DNA from: Streptomyces werraensis
Lineage (GTDB): Bacteria; Actinomycetota; Actinomycetes; Streptomycetales; Streptomycetaceae
DNA: 64,000 nt
NCBI GenBank assembly: GCA_014656175.1
Contig: BNBX01000002.1
Span: forward strand, 186,001 to 250,000
Direction: 5' to 3'
Under the pieces are notes generated by a model. That model saw nothing but the letters and a program-made list of their open reading frames with translations, searched no databases and was not told the DNA's origin. The translations under genes were made by a program, and so were the position numbers. Below, one piece after another: positions 8,484 through 16,676 of the stretch. Numbering within the stretch: the stretch's first letter is position 1; each line of letters begins with the position of its first letter.

Positions 8484-9150
8484 AATCGGGCGGTCCGAGT
8501 GCTCGGGTAGCTCCGTGGGGATGCGGGGAGCCGGTCGACGAGGCCGGTGACGGTCTTGCGCTTGATCGCGAAGTGTTCGAGGTGTGTCTCGGCCTCACCC
8601 GGCCAGACCGGCGTCGCTCTTTGCAACATCAGCAGGTGTGGGAAGGAGAGGCCGGCGCATGCACTGGTCATGACGCTTGTTTGACGCTCTGAGGATCTAC
8701 CAGCCTCTCGAAGGGCCGAGAGACACCTTCTGACCTGGCTGTCTCCGAATTTCTCTCGTGCAACCTGTTCCCGATGACGCATCACGTGGAGTGCGTGGCG
8801 ATTCTCGAAAAGGCCGCGAAGGACGTCTGACCTGCGGTTGCGCGGCTCAAAGGGTCGTCATCGCAGGTCAGGCGAGTTTGAACGAGCAGTGAGTGTGCCC
8901 GGACCCGCTGTACCGAGGAAAACAGGTCGAGCGGACAGCCGACAGCCGGTTTGCGCGAAGGGCGCAAGCCGGTGATCGGTCATGACGTCGCCCGGACCGT
9001 CGGTGACGACGGAGCGCATGCCGGAGGAGTCCCGTAGCCGCTCGCGGGCCGTCCGGTCGCGGACGCCCGGGACGTCCCCGCACGGACTTGGTGCGACTCG
9101 GTGCGCGGCACGCCCCGGGTGCTCCGATCCGCTTCAGCCGCCGCCGAGCG
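8484..9150. other. Gene-poor interval, no supported gene
   Basis: Some 670 bases with open frames on both strands but no convincing start, codon bias or recognisable product. Segments such as VRDRTARERLRDSSGMRSV on the minus strand near 8990-9070 look protein-like and may be remnants of decayed genes. Together with the kinase relic, this marks a degraded boundary between the putative accessory island and the following metabolic genes. Confidence 0.4.
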
Positions 9151-10071
9151 TTACCCCCCTGAGGGAGCCGGGACCAGTCGGAACCCGCCGTCCTCGCGTA
9201 GCACGTGTCCGGCGGTCGGCGGCGGGAAGTGGCTCCCGAGCAGGAGAGTTGACGTACCGGCCAGTGAGCCGAGCACCTGGTTCCGGGTCCTGGCCGCGAG
9301 TTCGGGAGCGACATCCACACAACTGCACAGCTCCGGATGTGCCATCTGGACCGGGTGGTGGATGCTGTCACCGGTGATCAACGCGGTCTCGCCACGGCTG
9401 CTCAGTTCCACCGCTACCTGCCCCGGTGTGTGGCCGGGGGTGGGCAGCAGACGGATGCCCGGCGCGACGTCCGTGCCCTCGTCGGCGACATCGATGAGGT
9501 CGAACAGACTTGCTTCCCGGACGGGATGGACCGAGTCCCGGAACATCTGCCGGCGCGCCTCCTCCATGTCGACACCCGCCCAGTAGTCCCACTCGGTGCG
9601 TGAGGTGAGATAGCGCGCGTTCGGGAAGGTGGGCACCCAGGCGTCGCCCTCGGCACGCGTGTTCCACCCCACGTGGTCGGCGTGGAGGTGGGTCAGGATA
9701 ACGAGGTCGACGCTCTCCGGCGTGAAGCCCGCCGCCCGCAGCCGTGCTTCGTAGTCGCTGTTCAGGTTGTGCCAGGCGGGGTTGGCGCGTCGCTTCCCGT
9801 TTCCGATGCCGGTGTCCACCAGCACCCGCATGCCGTCCACTTCAACGGCGAAGCTGTGACTCGCCAGGCGCAGGACGCCTTGTTCGTCGACGAATTCGGG
9901 GCTCAGCCAGGGGGTCCGGCTCACGAGGTCGGTGGTTGCCCCGGGCAGCAGCCACGGACCGGTCCGGGCGGGCAGGACCACTTCGTCGATGCGTCGTACG
10001 GTGTGGTCGCCCACCGTCCAGGAAGAGGCGGGGGGAGTGAGGGACTCGGTTGTTGGCGATGAGGTGAACAC
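9151..10071 (-). CDS. MBL-fold metallo-hydrolase
   Basis: A 306-residue metallo-beta-lactamase-fold hydrolase, started at GTG 10071 behind AAGGAAAA. The metal motif THLHADHVGW (HxHxDH) is near residue 125, with further conserved elements DTGIGNG, TPGHTPGQ, ITGDSIHH and a late GSHFP histidine, giving a complete two-metal site. The length and spacing fit the lactonase/quorum-quenching-like and alkyl-sulfatase-like soluble members; the substrate cannot be read from sequence. No signal peptide is evident. It begins 11 bases after the MFS transporter stop on the same strand, so transporter and hydrolase are probably one transcript and act on related small molecules. Confidence 0.88.
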   Translation of the reverse strand: MFTSSPTTESLTPPASSWTVGDHTVRRIDEVVLPARTGPWLLPGATTDLVSRTPWLSPEFVDEQGVLRLASHSFAVEVDGMRVLVDTGIGNGKRRANPAWHNLNSDYEARLRAAGFTPESVDLVILTHLHADHVGWNTRAEGDAWVPTFPNARYLTSRTEWDYWAGVDMEEARRQMFRDSVHPVREASLFDLIDVADEGTDVAPGIRLLPTPGHTPGQVAVELSSRGETALITGDSIHHPVQMAHPELCSCVDVAPELAARTRNQVLGSLAGTSTLLLGSHFPPPTAGHVLREDGGFRLVPAPSGG

Positions 10072-10082
10072 GACGCTTTTCC

Positions 10083-11441
10083 TTACCTGTTACGGGTCGC
10101 GAGGACGGAGATGTCTGGAGCGGGTGTGTCGGGGGAGGCGGATGTGCGGGTGCTCGTTGCCGGGCGGGAGGCGGGTGGCCGGCAGGCCGCGCACACCGCA
10201 CAGTGGGTGTCCGGGGACGGTGCCCGGCGTCGACTGCGCAGCGACGCGGTCAGCGTCGCGACTGCGACGGCCGCCAGTACGGCCACGCAGCCGGCACAGG
10301 CCAGGGCTGCCGCACGCAGCCCGAAACCGGCGGTGAGGGCGCCGGCGCCGATGGCGGGCAGACTCATCGCCAGGTAGCTGAGTACGTAATAGGAGGCGAG
10401 CGTGCCGCCCTTCACCTGGGCCGGGACCGAGTCGACGACCGCGCGCAGTGCACCCTGGGAGACGGCTCCGAAGCCGAACCCGGCCAGTGCCGCCCCGGCG
10501 AAGAGAAGTACGGGGCCGGCGAGATGGAGGGCACCCAGGGTGAGGACGGCCGCCGGAATCACCGCGCAGCTCCCGAGAAGAGCGGAGACGTCGGCACGCA
10601 TCCTGCGCGTGAAGTACACCGTCGGGGCGGCGACGGCCGTCAGCGTGAAGAAGACCATGCCGGCGGCGTAGTCGGGTCCGCCGGGGGAGATGAGCCGTGT
10701 GAAGGCCGGTCCCAGGGATGCATAGAAGCCGCCGAGTGCCCAGACGGCGACGACGCCGGCGCCGTTGAGCAGGAAAGCGTGGGCTGCCGCCGACGGCAGC
10801 GCCACGTGAGGCCGCGTCGAGCGCAGTGCTCCGGGACGGCGGCGGACGGTCTCGGGTATCGAGGCAAGGGCGATGGCCTGCGCGGCGAACACGGCGATCA
10901 GGGCCGCGTAGACCGTGATCGTCGGAACGGGGGCGAAGCGCACCATGAGGGTGGCTGCCAGGACGCCGGCCGCCATGCCCGTCATGGGCGCGATGCTGTT
11001 GGCGAGAGCGGGGCGGCCCGGCCGGGCGGGGTTTTCCAGGTCGAGGAGAGCCGCACCTGCCGCGCTGGTCGCCGCGCCAGTCGCGATGCCCTGCAGCACG
11101 CGGGCGCCGATCAGGGTGGTCAGGCCGCCGGCCGTCGCGAACAGCGCCATGGAGGCGACCTGGACCGCGAGCGCCCCCAGGAGCACGGGACGGCGTCCGA
11201 CATGGTCGGAAAGCGTTCCCGTCGTCAGCAGTGCGATCAGGAGCGCCAGGGCGTAGGCGCTGAAGACCAGGGTGATGTCGAGGGACGACAACTGCCACTG
11301 AGCCTGGTAGTGGGGGTACAGCGGGGTCGGCGCGCTGGATGCGGCGAGCAGCGCGACCAGGATCGAGACGTGCAATGCGAACGGCAGGCGTCCGGATGGG
11401 GAGGTGCGGGGAGGCGCGAGGCCCGCAGGGACGCTCTGCAT
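10083..11441 (-). CDS. MFS transporter (drug/small-molecule efflux type)
   Basis: A 452-residue major facilitator with about 12 hydrophobic helices. The loop between helices 2 and 3 carries LSDHVGRRPVLL, the classic MFS signature, and helix 4 has ARVLQGIATGAA. The C-terminal tail (residues about 400-452) is hydrophilic, Cys/Pro/Thr-rich and probably cytoplasmic. The protein resembles proton-coupled exporters; the substrate is unknown. It starts at ATG 11441, and its promoter region holds two copies of a 19-bp operator-like repeat (11461-11479 and 11508-11526), a third copy of which precedes the nearby tetR-type gene. This suggests direct repression by that TetR protein with induction by a ligand that may be a substrate of the pump, the hydrolase or the amidase. 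Confidence 0.9.
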   Translation of the reverse strand: MQSVPAGLAPPRTSPSGRLPFALHVSILVALLAASSAPTPLYPHYQAQWQLSSLDITLVFSAYALALLIALLTTGTLSDHVGRRPVLLGALAVQVASMALFATAGGLTTLIGARVLQGIATGAATSAAGAALLDLENPARPGRPALANSIAPMTGMAAGVLAATLMVRFAPVPTITVYAALIAVFAAQAIALASIPETVRRRPGALRSTRPHVALPSAAAHAFLLNGAGVVAVWALGGFYASLGPAFTRLISPGGPDYAAGMVFFTLTAVAAPTVYFTRRMRADVSALLGSCAVIPAAVLTLGALHLAGPVLLFAGAALAGFGFGAVSQGALRAVVDSVPAQVKGGTLASYYVLSYLAMSLPAIGAGALTAGFGLRAAALACAGCVAVLAAVAVATLTASLRSRRRAPSPDTHCAVCAACRPPASRPATSTRTSASPDTPAPDISVLATRNR

Positions 11442-11460
11442 GAGGGTCCTTCCAGTGCTA

Positions 11461-11479
11461 AAAGCGATTGGTTTGCTTT
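11461..11479. promoter_or_regulatory. Putative TetR operator, site 1 (MFS side)
   Basis: AAAGCGATTGGTTTGCTTT, an imperfect palindrome (AAAGC...GCTTT), lies 20 bases upstream of the MFS start. It is AT-richer than its surroundings and repeats in inverted orientation at 11508-11526. Confidence 0.65.
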
Positions 11480-11507
11480 AAGCCACCGTAAGTCCTTACG
11501 ATCGACT

Positions 11508-11526
11508 AAAGCAAACGATTCGCTTT
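11508..11526. promoter_or_regulatory. Putative TetR operator, site 2 (amidase side)
   Basis: AAAGCAAACGATTCGCTTT is the reverse complement of site 1 with three mismatches. Between the two lies GTAAGTCCTTAC (11488-11499), so the whole 11459-11528 segment is a large dyad placed to control both divergent transcripts. Confidence 0.65.
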
Positions 11527-11590
11527 TACGGTGGCCGGAGGTCCTGTACCGGCCCCGGCCTGTCGCGCCGCACAGACCCGGAAGGAAGCC

Positions 11591-11797
11591 ATGACCAGCG
11601 AACTCACCCCCCAAGAGGCAGCCCGAGGGGCGCTGCGGGCGGGGCTCCCCCTCGAGGACGGCCGACACGAAGGAGTGGCCATGACGGCCAACCACATCCA
11701 CTCCGTGATCAGCACGTTGCGCGAGCTCGACTTCGGCGAGACCCCTCCCGCGTCCTCCTACCGAGCCGGACAGGGGGACGCCGATGCGACCGTTTGA
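11591..11797 (+). CDS. GatC/AtzG-like small subunit for the adjacent amidase (probable)
   Basis: A 68-residue protein with ATG 11591 placed well behind GAAGGAAG. The pattern AARGALRAGLPLED...HIHSVISTLRELDFGETPPASSYRAG resembles the short helical GatC-like/AtzG-like (DUF4089) proteins, which end in a strand carrying an E-x-P-A motif and wrap around a GatA-type amidase to stabilise it. Its stop overlaps the amidase start by 14 bases, which implies translational coupling and a complex with that enzyme. The assignment is by pattern and context; identity to known AtzG proteins is probably low. Confidence 0.65.
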   Translation: MTSELTPQEAARGALRAGLPLEDGRHEGVAMTANHIHSVISTLRELDFGETPPASSYRAGQGDADATV

Positions 11798-13175
11798 GCT
11801 GTCGCTGACCGAAGCCTCCCGTGCGGTGCGCGCACGGGAGCTGTCCCCCGTCGAACTCACCGAATCGGTGCTCGCCCGTATTGCCGCCGTCGAAGGACGG
11901 CTGGGCGCCTACGTCACCGTCACCGCCGACGCGGCCCTGGCCGCAGCGGTCCGCGCCGAACGGGAGATCTCCAGAAGCGGACCGCGTGGGCCACTGCACG
12001 GGATCCCCATGGCGCTCAAGGATCTGATCGACGCAGAGGGGATACCCACCACGGCGAGCTCGCACGTCCGGGCAGGGCACGTGGCGGAACGCGACAGCCG
12101 GGTGGCCGAACGGCTCGGCGCCGCCGGGGCCGTCCTCCTGGGCAAGACGCACACGCACGAGTTCGCCTACGGCCTGACCACTCCGCAGACGAACAACGCC
12201 TGGGACCACAGCCGGGTCGCGGGGGGTTCGAGCGGAGGCTCGGCGGTAGCTGTCGCCGCCGGCGGGGCGACGTTCGCCATGGGCACGGACACGGGCGGTT
12301 CCATCCGGGTCCCCGCTGCCCTGAACGGCGTGGTGGGCCTCAAGCCGACCTACGGCCTGGTCCCCCGCACGGGCGTGACCTCGCTGTCCTGGTCCCTGGA
12401 CCACGTGGGCCCTCTCGCCCGCACCGTCCAGGACGTCGCACTGGTGCTGTCGGCGACCGCCTGCCACGACCCGCGCGACCCGGCGAGCGTGTCCGGCCCG
12501 ATGCCGGACCGCTTCCCGGGAGGCGACCTGCGAGGACTGAAGGTCGGCGTACCGCGGAACCACTACTTCGACCGGGTCGCGTCCGAGGTCGAGGAGTCCG
12601 TACGCGGCGCGATCGCGCGGCTGGCGGAGCTGGGGGCGGAGCTCGTCGACGTCGAGGTCCCGATGGCGCGTTACGTCCAGGCCGTCCAGTGGGGGCTGAT
12701 GGTTCCCGAGGCCACCGCCTACCACGAGCGGTCGCTACGGGCCACCCCCGACCTGTACGCGGCGGACGTTCGCATCCTGCTGGAGGCCGGCGAACTCACC
12801 TCTGCGGGCGACTACCTCCGCGCCCAGCGGGCCCGCACCATGATGCGAGACGCCTGGGCTCGCATGTTCGACGGAATCGACGTCCTCGCCGCGCCGACGG
12901 TGCCGATGACCGCCGTCGAGGCGGGGCGGGAAGCCGTCGAGTGGGCCGATGGCACGACCGAGGCCGTGTCGGACAGCTACGTCCGCCTCTGTGCCCCAGC
13001 CAACATCACCGGCGTCCCGGCCCTCACCCTGCCGGTCGGTCACGACCGCGCCGGACTGCCGATCGGTATGCAGCTGATGGCGCGTCCCTTCCACGACGCG
13101 ACGGTGCTCCGTGTGGGCCGGGTCTACGAGGAGTCGGTGGCCGGCGCGGGGCGGCTCGCTCCCCGCGCCGCCTGA
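11784..13175 (+). CDS. Amidase (amidase signature family, GatA/AtzE-like)
   Basis: A 463-residue amidase-signature hydrolase cleaving a C-N amide bond of an unknown substrate. The Ser-Ser-Lys triad is intact: K79 in PMALKDL, the serine pair in GGSSGGS (149-150) and nucleophile S173 in GTDTGGSIRVPAA. No signal peptide is seen, so it should be cytoplasmic. The preceding GatC/AtzG-like small protein makes a two-subunit enzyme like AtzEG likely. No GatB is nearby and the organism would have GatCAB elsewhere, so a tRNA-dependent amidotransferase role is unlikely. It sits between the divergent operator region and the tetR-type gene, suggesting a ligand-induced catabolic or detoxifying enzyme. Confidence 0.9.
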   Translation: MRPFELSLTEASRAVRARELSPVELTESVLARIAAVEGRLGAYVTVTADAALAAAVRAEREISRSGPRGPLHGIPMALKDLIDAEGIPTTASSHVRAGHVAERDSRVAERLGAAGAVLLGKTHTHEFAYGLTTPQTNNAWDHSRVAGGSSGGSAVAVAAGGATFAMGTDTGGSIRVPAALNGVVGLKPTYGLVPRTGVTSLSWSLDHVGPLARTVQDVALVLSATACHDPRDPASVSGPMPDRFPGGDLRGLKVGVPRNHYFDRVASEVEESVRGAIARLAELGAELVDVEVPMARYVQAVQWGLMVPEATAYHERSLRATPDLYAADVRILLEAGELTSAGDYLRAQRARTMMRDAWARMFDGIDVLAAPTVPMTAVEAGREAVEWADGTTEAVSDSYVRLCAPANITGVPALTLPVGHDRAGLPIGMQLMARPFHDATVLRVGRVYEESVAGAGRLAPRAA

Positions 13176-13284
13176 GGGAAGGCGGACGTTCCAGCCGGCA
13201 TGCGGTCGCGTCGCCGCAGGGGGCCGCCGTGCTCGGCCGCCCGGACACGCAGTCCCGCGGGCCGCCGACGCCGGCCACCGCCTA

Positions 13285-13303
13285 GAAGCAACAAAATCGC
13301 TTT
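13285..13303. promoter_or_regulatory. Putative TetR operator, site 3 (autoregulatory)
   Basis: GAAGCAACAAAATCGCTTT matches site 2 at 14 of 19 positions and lies directly upstream of, and adjoining, the ribosome binding site of the tetR-type gene. A bound repressor could block its own transcription. Confidence 0.55.
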
Positions 13304-13315
13304 AAGGTGGATCGC

Positions 13316-13945
13316 ATGAGTCCCAAGCCCATGGTCCGCCCCGGCGGGCGCAGCGCACGCGTACAGGAGTCCGTCCATGCGGCGATACGTGAACTCGTGG
13401 GGGAGGTGGGCCGCGACGCGCTCACCGTCCCGATGGTGGCCACTCGGGCGGGCGTGACCCCCTCCACGATCTACCGTCGGTGGGGCGACCTGCAGGAACT
13501 CCTGTCCGACGTGGCCGTCGAACGACTGCGCCCGGAAACGGATCCGGCCGATCTCGGAAGCCTGCGGGCCGATCTCGACGCGTGGGCGGAGCAGTTCATC
13601 GACGAGATGGCCTCGCCTCCCGGGCGCGCCTACATCCGGGACGCCCTGCTCGGCGACCCCGACGGAACCAATGCCGGTCAGTGTTCCGCGTATGCCGCAG
13701 AGCAGATCGACGTCATGTTGGCCCGTGCGGTGCAGCGGGGGGAGCCGGTGCCCGAGACGGAACTGCTGATCGACCGTGTCGTGGCGCCGATCATGTACCG
13801 CATCCTCTTCCGCCCTGGCCGGCTGGACGCCGCATACGCGCGCGAGCTCGTGACGAACGCCGTGTCCGCCCAGCAGACCGAGGCCGGCGCTGGCCCCGCC
13901 CAGGCCGCCGCCCCTCGGCGCTCGAAGAAGAAACCCGACAGCTGA
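13316..13945 (+). CDS. TetR/AcrR-family transcriptional regulator
   Basis: A 209-residue regulator started at ATG 13316, five bases after AAGGTGG; an in-frame GTG at 13307 overlaps that ribosome binding site and is less likely. The N-terminal helix-turn-helix spans about residues 13-57 with VPMVATRAGVTPSTIYRRWG, the typical TetR recognition helix. The C-terminal part (DLGSLRADLDAWAEQFIDEM... IMYRILFRPG) fits the ligand-binding domain of the TetR_C_33/AcrR type. The tail is basic (RRSKKK). Three copies of a shared 19-bp sequence, at its own leader and at the MFS/amidase divergent promoter, suggest it represses the local module. The ligand is unknown. Confidence 0.9.
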   Translation: MSPKPMVRPGGRSARVQESVHAAIRELVGEVGRDALTVPMVATRAGVTPSTIYRRWGDLQELLSDVAVERLRPETDPADLGSLRADLDAWAEQFIDEMASPPGRAYIRDALLGDPDGTNAGQCSAYAAEQIDVMLARAVQRGEPVPETELLIDRVVAPIMYRILFRPGRLDAAYARELVTNAVSAQQTEAGAGPAQAAAPRRSKKKPDS

Positions 13946-14167
13946 CCAACCCTGGAATCGACACAACGGAGGCCGGTCGGGGGTGACGCCGGTCACATCC
14001 GCCGTCGCGCAACCCACGCCCCGGCCGCGGCCGGGCCGCCCCGTCCAGCCCGCCGCGGCAGCCGGCACGACCGGCATCCGGATCGGCTGTTCGCCGGTCC
14101 GCCGCTGGATTACGGTGAGAGGCACCCATGGTGGGTGAAGGGATCACGCGGGAAGGGGGGCAATCTG

Positions 14168-15043
14168 ATGCAGGCCGTGTGCGGATCGCACGACGGGGAG
14201 GCCGCGGCGGACCGTCATGTCGCGGTGGAGTACTCCACCGACGGCGAATGGGCCGCTCACCTCGTGCCCTTCGTTCGCGCGGGCTTCGACAAGGGTGAGC
14301 AGGTGCAGTACTTCGCGGACGCCACCGACCCCCGCCTCGTGATGCGCACGCTCGCCGACCGCGGCATCGACGCCGACACCGCGGTCCGGCGTGGACAGCT
14401 CGTGGTGACCACGGCCGACGAGACCTACCTGAGCGGGGCCCGCTTCGACCCGGACGCCATGATCGTTCTGTGGGGCCGCGCAGTCGAGGCCGCCCTCGGT
14501 CAGGGGTACCCCAACCTGCGCGTGATCGGTGAGATGTCCTGGGGCGCCCGGCACATGACCGGCGCGGAACGCCTGCTGGAATACGAGCTGCGCATCCACC
14601 ACGAGGTCTTCGAGCAGCTGCCGCTGACGGCCTGGTGCTTCTACGACCGCCGCCTGCTGGCACCCGACGCCCTCGACGTGCTGACGGGTGCCCACCTGAC
14701 GCGGGCGGGCGCCGCGCCCCGCTCCCACGCCCGGCCCGGACTCTCGGTCGTGCCCCTGGCCGGCGGGCCCGGCTTCCGTCTGTCCGGATCGGCCGGCTAC
14801 GAGAGCCGCCGCGTGGCCGCCTCGGCGTCAGCCGCTGTCGCGGCCTCTCCGGCGCAGGACATCACCCTGGACCTGTCCTCCCTCGACCACCTCGACGTCG
14901 CCGCACTGGCCCACATCGCTGACGCGGCGCGGCGGCGTCCGTCCGGCACACCGCTGCGGTTCGTCGGTGCGCCGCCCGCGCTCCGCCGCCTGCTGGAGCT
15001 CTTCCCCGAGCTCGCGCCCGGCCTGCAGGAGGTCGGACGGTGA
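14168..15043 (+). CDS. MEDS-domain sensor with degenerate STAS domain
   Basis: A 291-residue protein from ATG 14168 behind GGGGGG. Residues about 10-165 are a MEDS domain (DcmR-like sensory, HVAVEYSTDGEWAAHLVPFV... GEMSWGARHM... WCFYDRRLL), thought to bind small ligands or sense redox or C1 compounds. Residues about 215-290 look like a STAS domain (ITLDLSSLDHLDVAALAHIA), but the phospho-acceptor position, normally D-S-[AST]-G, reads D-V-A-A. It therefore cannot be regulated by the usual serine phosphorylation. Its stop overlaps the GTG of the next MEDS gene, so the two proteins are co-translated and may work as a pair. Confidence 0.85.
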   Translation: MQAVCGSHDGEAAADRHVAVEYSTDGEWAAHLVPFVRAGFDKGEQVQYFADATDPRLVMRTLADRGIDADTAVRRGQLVVTTADETYLSGARFDPDAMIVLWGRAVEAALGQGYPNLRVIGEMSWGARHMTGAERLLEYELRIHHEVFEQLPLTAWCFYDRRLLAPDALDVLTGAHLTRAGAAPRSHARPGLSVVPLAGGPGFRLSGSAGYESRRVAASASAAVAASPAQDITLDLSSLDHLDVAALAHIADAARRRPSGTPLRFVGAPPALRRLLELFPELAPGLQEVGR

Positions 15044-15990
15044 CGACGTACACACCGACGTCGGCGGGCCGGATCGATCCGTTCTTCGGCCACCCTGCCC
15101 TCTTCTACACCACGGAGAAGGACTACCTGCAAGGTGTGGGCGAGTTCGTCCGGGCGGAGGCGACCGGCGGACGCCCTGTTCTGGTCGCTGTTCCCGGTCC
15201 ACGACTGCAGCTGCTCCGGGAGGCCGTCGGCGCCGAGGACGAAGACGTCACCTTCGTCGACATGCGGCAGGCCGGACGCAACCCCGGGCGCATCCTGTCG
15301 ATGCTCCAGGAGTTCGCCGACCGGCACCGTGACCGGCACCCGTCCATCGTGGGCGAACCGATCTGGCCCGGGCGCACCGAGGCGGAGGCATGGGAAGCGA
15401 CCCGCCACGAGGCACTGATCAACCTGGCGTTCAACGGACGGCCCGTCACGATCCTGTGCCCCTACGACACCGCCCTGCCGGAGCGGGTGCTGGCGGAGGC
15501 GTACCGCACGCACCCCGTTGTCGGAGACCTGAACGGCTACCGGCACAGCCCGCGCTACGAGGACCCGCTGACCGTGTGCCGCGACTGCGACACGCCCTTG
15601 GAGGAGCCGACGGATCCCCTCGTCCTGCACTTCACGGAGCAGGACCTCGCCGACGTCCGTGACACCGCAGGGCAGTGGGCCCGGACGGCCGGACTGTCCC
15701 CAGGCCGGCACACCGACTGGCTGCTGGCCGTCAACGAGGCCACCGGCAACTCGGTGCGGCACGGCGGAGGACAGGGCATCCTGCGGCTGTGGCGCACAGC
15801 CGACACCCTGATCGCCGAAGTGAGGGACCGCGGGAGGCTCTCCGACGCGCTCGTCGGCCGACGCCGTCCCGATCCGCTGTCCCCGGCCGGCGGCCGTGGC
15901 GTCTGGATGATGCACCAGCTGTGCGACCTGGTCGAGATGCGCACCCCGCCGTCGGGCCTGATCGTGCGTATGCATGTGGCGCTGGACTGA
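15040..15990 (+). CDS. MEDS-domain protein with RsbW-like anti-sigma kinase domain (RsbA-type)
   Basis: A 316-residue protein starting with GTG overlapping the previous stop (GTGA). Residues about 12-165 form a MEDS domain (GHPALFYTTEKDYLQGVGEFV... GEPIWPG... LCPYDTALP). Residues about 205-316 form a HATPase_c_2 domain with N-box LLAVNEATGNSVRHGG and a G-rich lid GGRGVWMMHQLCD, as in RsbW/SpoIIAB kinases. Such proteins are named RsbA-type anti-sigma factors: they bind a sigma factor and/or phosphorylate a STAS antagonist in response to the sensory domain. The sigma partner is not in the window. STAS proteins at 16.2, 22.7 and 23.1 kb are candidate substrates. Confidence 0.87.
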   Translation: MTTYTPTSAGRIDPFFGHPALFYTTEKDYLQGVGEFVRAEATGGRPVLVAVPGPRLQLLREAVGAEDEDVTFVDMRQAGRNPGRILSMLQEFADRHRDRHPSIVGEPIWPGRTEAEAWEATRHEALINLAFNGRPVTILCPYDTALPERVLAEAYRTHPVVGDLNGYRHSPRYEDPLTVCRDCDTPLEEPTDPLVLHFTEQDLADVRDTAGQWARTAGLSPGRHTDWLLAVNEATGNSVRHGGGQGILRLWRTADTLIAEVRDRGRLSDALVGRRRPDPLSPAGGRGVWMMHQLCDLVEMRTPPSGLIVRMHVALD

Positions 15991-15997
15991 TCGGTAC

Positions 15998-16027
15998 GCC
16001 GGCCGGGACGCGTCCGTCCCGGCCGGC
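15998..16027. terminator. Perfect 13-bp stem, bidirectional terminator between convergent genes
   Basis: GCCGGCCGGGACG pairs exactly with CGTCCCGGCCGGC across a 4-base loop, seven bases after the MEDS/HATPase gene. The genes on either side converge. Confidence 0.75.
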
Positions 16028-16229
16028 ACGGCCGCCCTGGCCCTAGTGCGTCCCCATGCCGGAGAGGCCCGGCGGGCAGCGGATGCCCGGGACGAGGCGG
16101 CACCATGACTCGCGATCCCGCCGGCCGTCGTGGACCTCGCACGTGATCTCGACAGCTTGCGTCTGTCGGCTCGGGAGACCGAGGCGATGCGCAAACAGCT
16201 CGCTCCAGCGGCGGCGCCCGGGGGAAGGA

Positions 16230-16676
16230 TCAGCTCGGGCCCGGTTCACCGGTCCCGCCCCCGGTGGAGGCGTCGGTGATCGAGTCGTGCTCGCCGGTGC
16301 TGGTGGAGGGGATGTCGGTCATGGCGGTGACCGCTTCGGCGGCGGTGGCGTGGACCGGCAGGACCGCGTCGACACCGGTGAGGACGAGCATCCGCATCAG
16401 GCGGTCGGGGACGTCGGCGAGTCTGAGCCCACCGCCCGCCGCCTGGGCGGCGTGCCAGAGGCCGATGAGCGCGCTCAGGCCGGCGGAGTCGCAGAAGCGG
16501 ACCTGTGACAGGTCCAGAACCAGGTGCGCACACCCGGGCTGGATGAGCTCATAGGCTTCGCGGCGAAGGGTGTCCGCGGTGCGCGTGTCCATGTCTCCGG
16601 CGACCATGGCGATCGCGAGGCCGGGACGGGGGTGCCGGACGGTCAGCTGCAGCGTGTCGGTCACGTCGGTCGTCAC
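16230..16676 (-). CDS. STAS-domain anti-sigma factor antagonist (RsbV/SpoIIAA-like)
   Basis: A 148-residue protein starting with GTG at 16676, which overlaps the stop of the upstream phosphatase gene (GTGA); the same frame continues upstream only as a shadow. The STAS fold spans residues 5-115 (LQLTVRHPRPGLAIAMVAGDMDT... LVLDLSQVRFCDSAGLSAL), with the phosphorylatable serine of the DSAGLS motif intact. The last 30 residues are Ser/Thr/Gly-rich. The unphosphorylated form should sequester an RsbW-like anti-sigma kinase, and the coupled SpoIIE phosphatase probably dephosphorylates it, making a classic phosphatase/antagonist pair. Confidence 0.9.
   Translation of the reverse strand: MTTDVTDTLQLTVRHPRPGLAIAMVAGDMDTRTADTLRREAYELIQPGCAHLVLDLSQVRFCDSAGLSALIGLWHAAQAAGGGLRLADVPDRLMRMLVLTGVDAVLPVHATAAEAVTAMTDIPSTSTGEHDSITDASTGGGTGEPGPS

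Noticed and set aside
8480..8785. Minus-strand open frame of 101 codons after the kinase relic
   Set aside because: No recognisable motif, weak codon bias and no convincing ribosome binding site.
16043..16249. Small minus-strand open frame ending in GIRCPPGLSGMGTH
   Set aside because: Its last half has good third-position bias, but the start overlaps the STAS gene end without a ribosome binding site and no family is recognised; may be a remnant.
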